This document shows, in pieces, positions 5,406-7,996 of a stretch of DNA of 7,996 nucleotides. This stretch comes from Gemmatimonadota bacterium. GTDB lineage: Bacteria > Gemmatimonadota > Gemmatimonadetes > Gemmatimonadales > GWC2-71-9. The translations under genes were made by a program, and so were the position numbers. Within the stretch, counting starts at the first letter, position 1; each line of letters begins with the position of its first letter. The DNA lies in NCBI GenBank assembly GCA_003221985.1, contig QHUQ01000209.1:1-7996 (forward strand). Direction: 5' to 3'. A model generated the notes under the pieces. That model searched no databases. It was given only the letters and a program-made list of their open reading frames with translations, and was not told where the DNA came from.

Positions 5406-6797
5406 ATGGAAAAGCCGCGAGGATGGATTCTGTGGGTGATTCCTTGTATCGTGCTCGGCTACGCTTTCAGTGTGGCGCTGGGACAGACAGGCCCGACCGT
5501 TGCCTCCCTGGTATTCAGTCCGTCGACGATTGCCGGTGGTACGGGCGGCACCTCGACGGGCACCGTCACGCTCAACGGTCTGGCGCCTGCCGGCGGGACG
5601 CTGGTGGCGCTTTCCAGCTCGAACCCGGGCCTCGCGGCTTCGCGGCCAACGGTCCTCGTCGGCGAGGGAACCGGCAGCGCCACCTTCACGGTGGCCACGA
5701 ACGTCCGTTACCGCCGTTACAGCGGGCTTTCATTTTCAGCGACGATCTCCGCCTCCGCCAACGGCAGCACCCAGACGGCGACGCTGACGGTGACCGTGCA
5801 GCCGATGCCGGCGGACATCCGGAACGACTCGACGCAGCGGCACGGCACGGTCTGCGGCGGGAGTTTCCCCGCGAGCTCGGGCGAGCAGGGCATCCTTTAT
5901 ACCTGCTTTGATGGGCCCAACCCAGGGACGGTTGGGACGTGCACCTTCAATGCCGAGTGTCTGGCGGCCGGCTGCCAGACGGAAATGTCCAGGAATTTCG
6001 CCTTCAACGACGCCTGCGCCAGCAGCGGCCCCTACCCGATCGCGCTCAGCCCGGGTCTCATCGAGAGTGGCAGCGCCTCCCAGGGCACGCTCTCTCTCGC
6101 TTCTCCCGCGCCCTCGGGGTCCGACGCGTTGGTCGGCTCGAGCAACTCCCAGGCGACCGCCTTTCCGACGGGCTTCTTCCCGATCCCGACCGGCGCGACC
6201 GCGGTACCATTCCACGTGGCGACCTCGATCCTGCCCTCGATCGAGTTCTCCGCCGTCGGTACGAGCATCGAGATCCCGGTGCCCATCAAGAAGGGCGGCA
6301 TCTTCCTCAGCCACCGGCTGGGACTCGCTTGGCTCGCGATGACGCCCCCGGAACCTCCGCCGGCCCAGCCGGTGCAGACGCTCGGCCAGCTATCGGTCGA
6401 CGGCGACCCGGTGACCGGTGGCAACAATTCGATCGCGTCGGTCTGGCTGAGCGCCGTCTCCGCGTCAGGTGGCCCCACGATCGCGCTTTCGAGCGACAAC
6501 CCGGAGGTGGCGAGCGTGCCGCCGAGCGTCACTATTTCCGCCGGCAGCAACGTGGAAATCGTGACCATCACGACCGCACCCGTGGCGACGACAACGACCG
6601 TCACCCTCACCGCCACTGAGGGTTCCCGGTCGTACAGCGACACGATCACGGTCGTGCCCGAAAACTGCGTGCCGACGACATGCGCCGGCCAGGGTTTCAA
6701 CTGCGCCTCGATCTCCGACGGATGTGGCCTCACCGTCGATTGCGGAACGTGCGGCCGCCACGAAATGTGCGTCAACAACGTGTGCACGCGCAAGTGA
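5406..6797 (+). CDS. Exported Ig-like / six-Cys modular protein (shorter paralogue 2)
   Basis: This 463-residue tandem paralogue of the preceding gene has the same domain order up to one Cys-rich repeat. Residues 1-26 are a signal peptide (MEKPR, a hydrophobic core, then VALG-Q). An Ig-like domain spans about 30-133, the six-Cys module has C150, C167, C179, C185, C190 and C204 exactly as in gene 2, a divergent Ig-like domain spans about 213-310, an Ig-like domain 325-417, and a single Cys-rich repeat of the short-ending type 421-460. The protein then stops after TRK. The alignment with gene 2 needs no gaps as far as residue 440; over residues 271-320, 42 of 50 positions are identical. It lacks the second Cys-rich repeat and the terminal Ig-like domain. 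The 118 bases before it include tatatt (5376-5381), a possible -10 without a clear -35. Probably exported or surface-located; function unknown. Confidence 0.9.
   Translation: MEKPRGWILWVIPCIVLGYAFSVALGQTGPTVASLVFSPSTIAGGTGGTSTGTVTLNGLAPAGGTLVALSSSNPGLAASRPTVLVGEGTGSATFTVATNVRYRRYSGLSFSATISASANGSTQTATLTVTVQPMPADIRNDSTQRHGTVCGGSFPASSGEQGILYTCFDGPNPGTVGTCTFNAECLAAGCQTEMSRNFAFNDACASSGPYPIALSPGLIESGSASQGTLSLASPAPSGSDALVGSSNSQATAFPTGFFPIPTGATAVPFHVATSILPSIEFSAVGTSIEIPVPIKKGGIFLSHRLGLAWLAMTPPEPPPAQPVQTLGQLSVDGDPVTGGNNSIASVWLSAVSASGGPTIALSSDNPEVASVPPSVTISAGSNVEIVTITTAPVATTTTVTLTATEGSRSYSDTITVVPENCVPTTCAGQGFNCASISDGCGLTVDCGTCGRHEMCVNNVCTRK
5805..6371 (+). other. Six-Cys module plus divergent Ig-like domain in gene 3
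   Basis: This is the counterpart of the gene 2 segment at residues 134-322, of equal length and with all six cysteines at identical positions. Conserved stretches include CGGSFPAS, TAFPTGFFPI, VATSILPSIEF and FLSHRLGL. Substitutions concentrate between cysteines and in polar loops, as expected of a folded domain under selection rather than a degraded repeat. Confidence 0.6.
6666..6785 (+). repeat. Single Cys-rich repeat of gene 3
   Basis: All eight cysteines are present with the C-x4-C-x6-C-x6-C-x5-C-x2-C-x5-C-x4-C spacing of the short-ending subtype (CVNNVC end). Several consensus residues differ (GFNCA for GKNCG, DGCGLT for DGCGGT), so it is the most divergent copy in gene 2 and gene 3. 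It lies where the first repeat of gene 2 lies but ends like the second. That would fit a deletion between the two repeats. Confidence 0.7.
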
Positions 6798-6871
6798 CGC
6801 CCACCGCGTAGCTGTCGAGAAGCGATCGAGCGGGCGAGTCGCCAGGGTGCCGGACGGAAGCGGACCAAGTG

Positions 6872-6952
6872 AAGCGCTCCGGTGTCAACCTGCGACCCGC
6901 CGTTCCAAAGAAGTATGAGTTCTGGCTCCCCAGGTGATCGAAGCGTTCGAAC
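6872..6952. repeat. Interspersed repeat, copy B
   Basis: It aligns to copy A along its length and shares the exact 18-base block atgagttctggctcccca (6915-6932) with copy C, 990 bases downstream. The 19 bases at 6934-6952 match copy A with one difference. The copy ends six bases before the gene 4 start codon and supplies the stop codon (TGA 6935-6937) that closes the gene 4 frame upstream. Together with copy C it brackets gene 4 in direct orientation. Confidence 0.65.
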
Positions 6953-6958
6953 CGTGGG

Positions 6959-7783
6959 ATGTCTGGCACTGTCGACGCGAAAGCCCGGGGCATCTCGCCG
7001 TTCGCGATCGAGATCGACTGGCGGGACGAAAGCGACAACGAGTACGGGTTCGTCGTCGAGAAAAGAGTTTCCGAAGGGAAATACGCGCGCATCGGCTTCG
7101 CCAATCCAAACCAGACGCGTTTTGTCGAGCATGGGCTCGTGTCCGGCACGCGCGCGACCTATCGCGTCCGGGCCTTCAACCCGCGGGGCGAGTCTCCGGC
7201 GAGCGGAGAAGCGGCCGCCGAAACCTTGTCGCTCGACGGGTGGGACGCTGTGGCAGCCGCCCTGCGAAACCGCCAGCGGCCGTCTCCGGGTCCCTGCCTG
7301 CCGCAGGCGTACCTCGAGGATGTGAGAAAGAATTTGGAGGAAATTGCCGCGAAAACCGGGACAGGCGACGAGGAGGGCGGTGAGGACCAGATCGAGGTCC
7401 GTTTCAACTCCGTCGATCTCGGCAACGGGCACGTGGTGGACGCAATGATTGGGACGTGCGGGCAGGGAGGCTGCGACTGCCGTCTATACGGAACCTACGC
7501 CGGCTGCTATCGCGAGCTCGCCGACTTTGGTGTGAAGGTGGATGCGGACCGCCCTGATATCGCATTCCCGACTCGCTCCGGATGGCCGATCCTCAGGAGC
7601 CAGATGCGGGCGGGTCTGGGGATGATGGACACGCGGCTGCTGATGATGGTCAACGGTCGCTATGTCGTTGTCGATTCCTTCGGCGGGTGCCCGGACGGGG
7701 GCCGGTATACAGAGCCCGAGTGGCTCAACGACCTAACCAAGAGCAGGCCACCCTTTTTCGATTCCGACTGTCAGACGCGCTGA
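6959..7783 (+). CDS. FN3-like protein with Cys-rich CGxGGC C-terminal region, probably lacking its original 5' end
   Basis: This is a 274-residue protein of unknown function. Residues 3-90 resemble a fibronectin type III domain of the bacterial secreted type: IEIDWRDESDNEYGFVVEKR early, and a GTRATYRVRAFNPRGES strand-turn-strand near the end. Residues 91-150 form a charged helical linker. Residues 150-271 carry CGQGGC (167-172), C174, C183, LYGTYAGCY and GRYVVVDS. This recalls the single-blade CGxGGC repeat of exported integrin-like proteins, though I am unsure. Seven cysteines fit an exported protein, yet there is no signal peptide. The first codon lies six bases past an interspersed repeat whose TGA closes the frame 21 bases upstream, and no good Shine-Dalgarno is present. 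The FN3-like domain starts almost at residue 1, as if leader sequence had been cut off. It may be a pseudogene fragment, or it may be expressed from the repeat. Confidence 0.7.
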   Translation: MSGTVDAKARGISPFAIEIDWRDESDNEYGFVVEKRVSEGKYARIGFANPNQTRFVEHGLVSGTRATYRVRAFNPRGESPASGEAAAETLSLDGWDAVAAALRNRQRPSPGPCLPQAYLEDVRKNLEEIAAKTGTGDEEGGEDQIEVRFNSVDLGNGHVVDAMIGTCGQGGCDCRLYGTYAGCYRELADFGVKVDADRPDIAFPTRSGWPILRSQMRAGLGMMDTRLLMMVNGRYVVVDSFGGCPDGGRYTEPEWLNDLTKSRPPFFDSDCQTR

Positions 7784-7854
7784 TCAGAACGTAGAACACG
7801 ACGCCCGGCGCCGGGACCTCGAATCAGCTGCTTCCAATCACAGGCAAGAAGAGC

Positions 7855-7902
7855 GACCCGGTGTCCGCCTGCGGTTGCTGGCGTCAGCTCGAACACCGGG
7901 TC
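7855..7902. repeat. Perfect 10-bp inverted repeat after gene 4
   Basis: gacccggtgt (7855-7864) and acaccgggtc (7893-7902) are exact reverse complements separated by 28 bases, and the right arm ends directly before copy C. No T-run follows, so it is not a typical rho-independent terminator, but a terminator-like hairpin for gene 4 is possible. Part of the left side (cggtgtc then cctgcg) resembles the 5' part of copy B, so the inverted repeat may belong to a variant of the interspersed repeat. Confidence 0.45.
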
Positions 7903-7904
7903 AG

Positions 7905-7941
7905 ATGAGTTCTGGCTCCCCAAGCGACAACCTCTTCGAAC
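7905..7941. repeat. Interspersed repeat, copy C (partial)
   Basis: The 18 bases at 7905-7922 are identical to copy B and differ by one base from copy A. After a divergent stretch it ends in cttcgaac like the other copies, at the same distance. The centre (agcgacaacct) does not match the others. The remaining bases to the window end show nothing I can identify. Confidence 0.55.
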
Positions 7942-7996
7942 TCGCGGGCGGTACGGGTTAACAGGCAGAGAGCCGCCAGGGCAGCGGCATCAGGTA

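Noticed and set aside
6032..7432. Open frame of 466 codons on the - strand across the end of gene 3, the gap and gene 4
   Set aside because: It crosses two well-supported + strand genes and the interspersed repeat, and shows no coherent domain. It is best explained as a shadow frame.
7804..7815. Twelve-base palindrome cccggcgccggg after gene 4 as a terminator
   Set aside because: With a minimal loop only a four-base-pair stem remains, and no T-run follows. Palindromes like this are common in GC-rich DNA.
6872..7941. Copies B and C as the ends of a composite transposon carrying gene 4
   Set aside because: There is no transposase, no terminal inverted repeat and no target-site duplication visible. 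Copy A also lies elsewhere, so an interspersed repeat family explains the pattern more simply.

Overview
This 8 kb window is GC-rich and comes from a bacterial chromosome or a metagenomic contig. It holds four genes, all on the + strand, set among repeat-rich intergenic DNA. Three consecutive genes encode large exported, modular, low-complexity surface or extracellular proteins. They are built from HAF-type repeats, bacterial Ig-like beta-sandwich repeats and a distinctive eight-cysteine repeat. From general knowledge, this mix is typical of high-GC soil or sediment lineages such as Myxococcota or Acidobacteriota. The sequence contains no taxonomic marker, so that placement is a guess. There are no RNA genes, CRISPR arrays, transposases, phage genes or metabolic enzymes that I can support.

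Layout. Bases 1-753 are non-coding as far as I can see. They start with copy A of an interspersed repeat of about 80 bp, followed by a run of GTTCGAA motifs that is partly periodic at 58-60 bp, and a possible sigma70-type promoter about 205 bases before the first gene. Gene 1 (754-3378, 874 aa) has a signal peptide, about seven HAF repeats (possibly a beta-propeller), four Cys-rich repeats and three Ig-like repeats. Gene 2 (3455-5287, 610 aa) and gene 3 (5406-6797, 463 aa) are tandem paralogues. They align without gaps over most of gene 3, and both carry the same unusual six-cysteine module between Ig-like domains. Gene 3 has lost one Cys-rich repeat and the last Ig-like domain. Bases 6798-6958 carry copy B of the interspersed repeat, which runs to within a few bases of gene 4.

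Gene 4 (6959-7783, 274 aa) begins directly with a fibronectin type III-like domain, has no signal peptide and no clear ribosome binding site, and ends in a Cys-rich region with a CGxGGC motif. It looks like an exported protein that has lost its 5' end at the repeat. The last 213 bases hold a perfect 10-bp inverted repeat and a shortened copy C of the same repeat.

Genes 1-3 probably act outside the cytoplasm as adhesive, scaffold or matrix proteins, and may be co-transcribed. The gaps are 76 and 118 bases, with a weak hairpin after gene 2. No enzymatic function is visible. The main points of interest are the repeat family, the periodic GTTCGAA block, the six-Cys module shared by the paralogues, signs of repeat shuffling among the three genes, and the apparent beheading of gene 4. 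I see no convincing defence system or other new molecular machine here.
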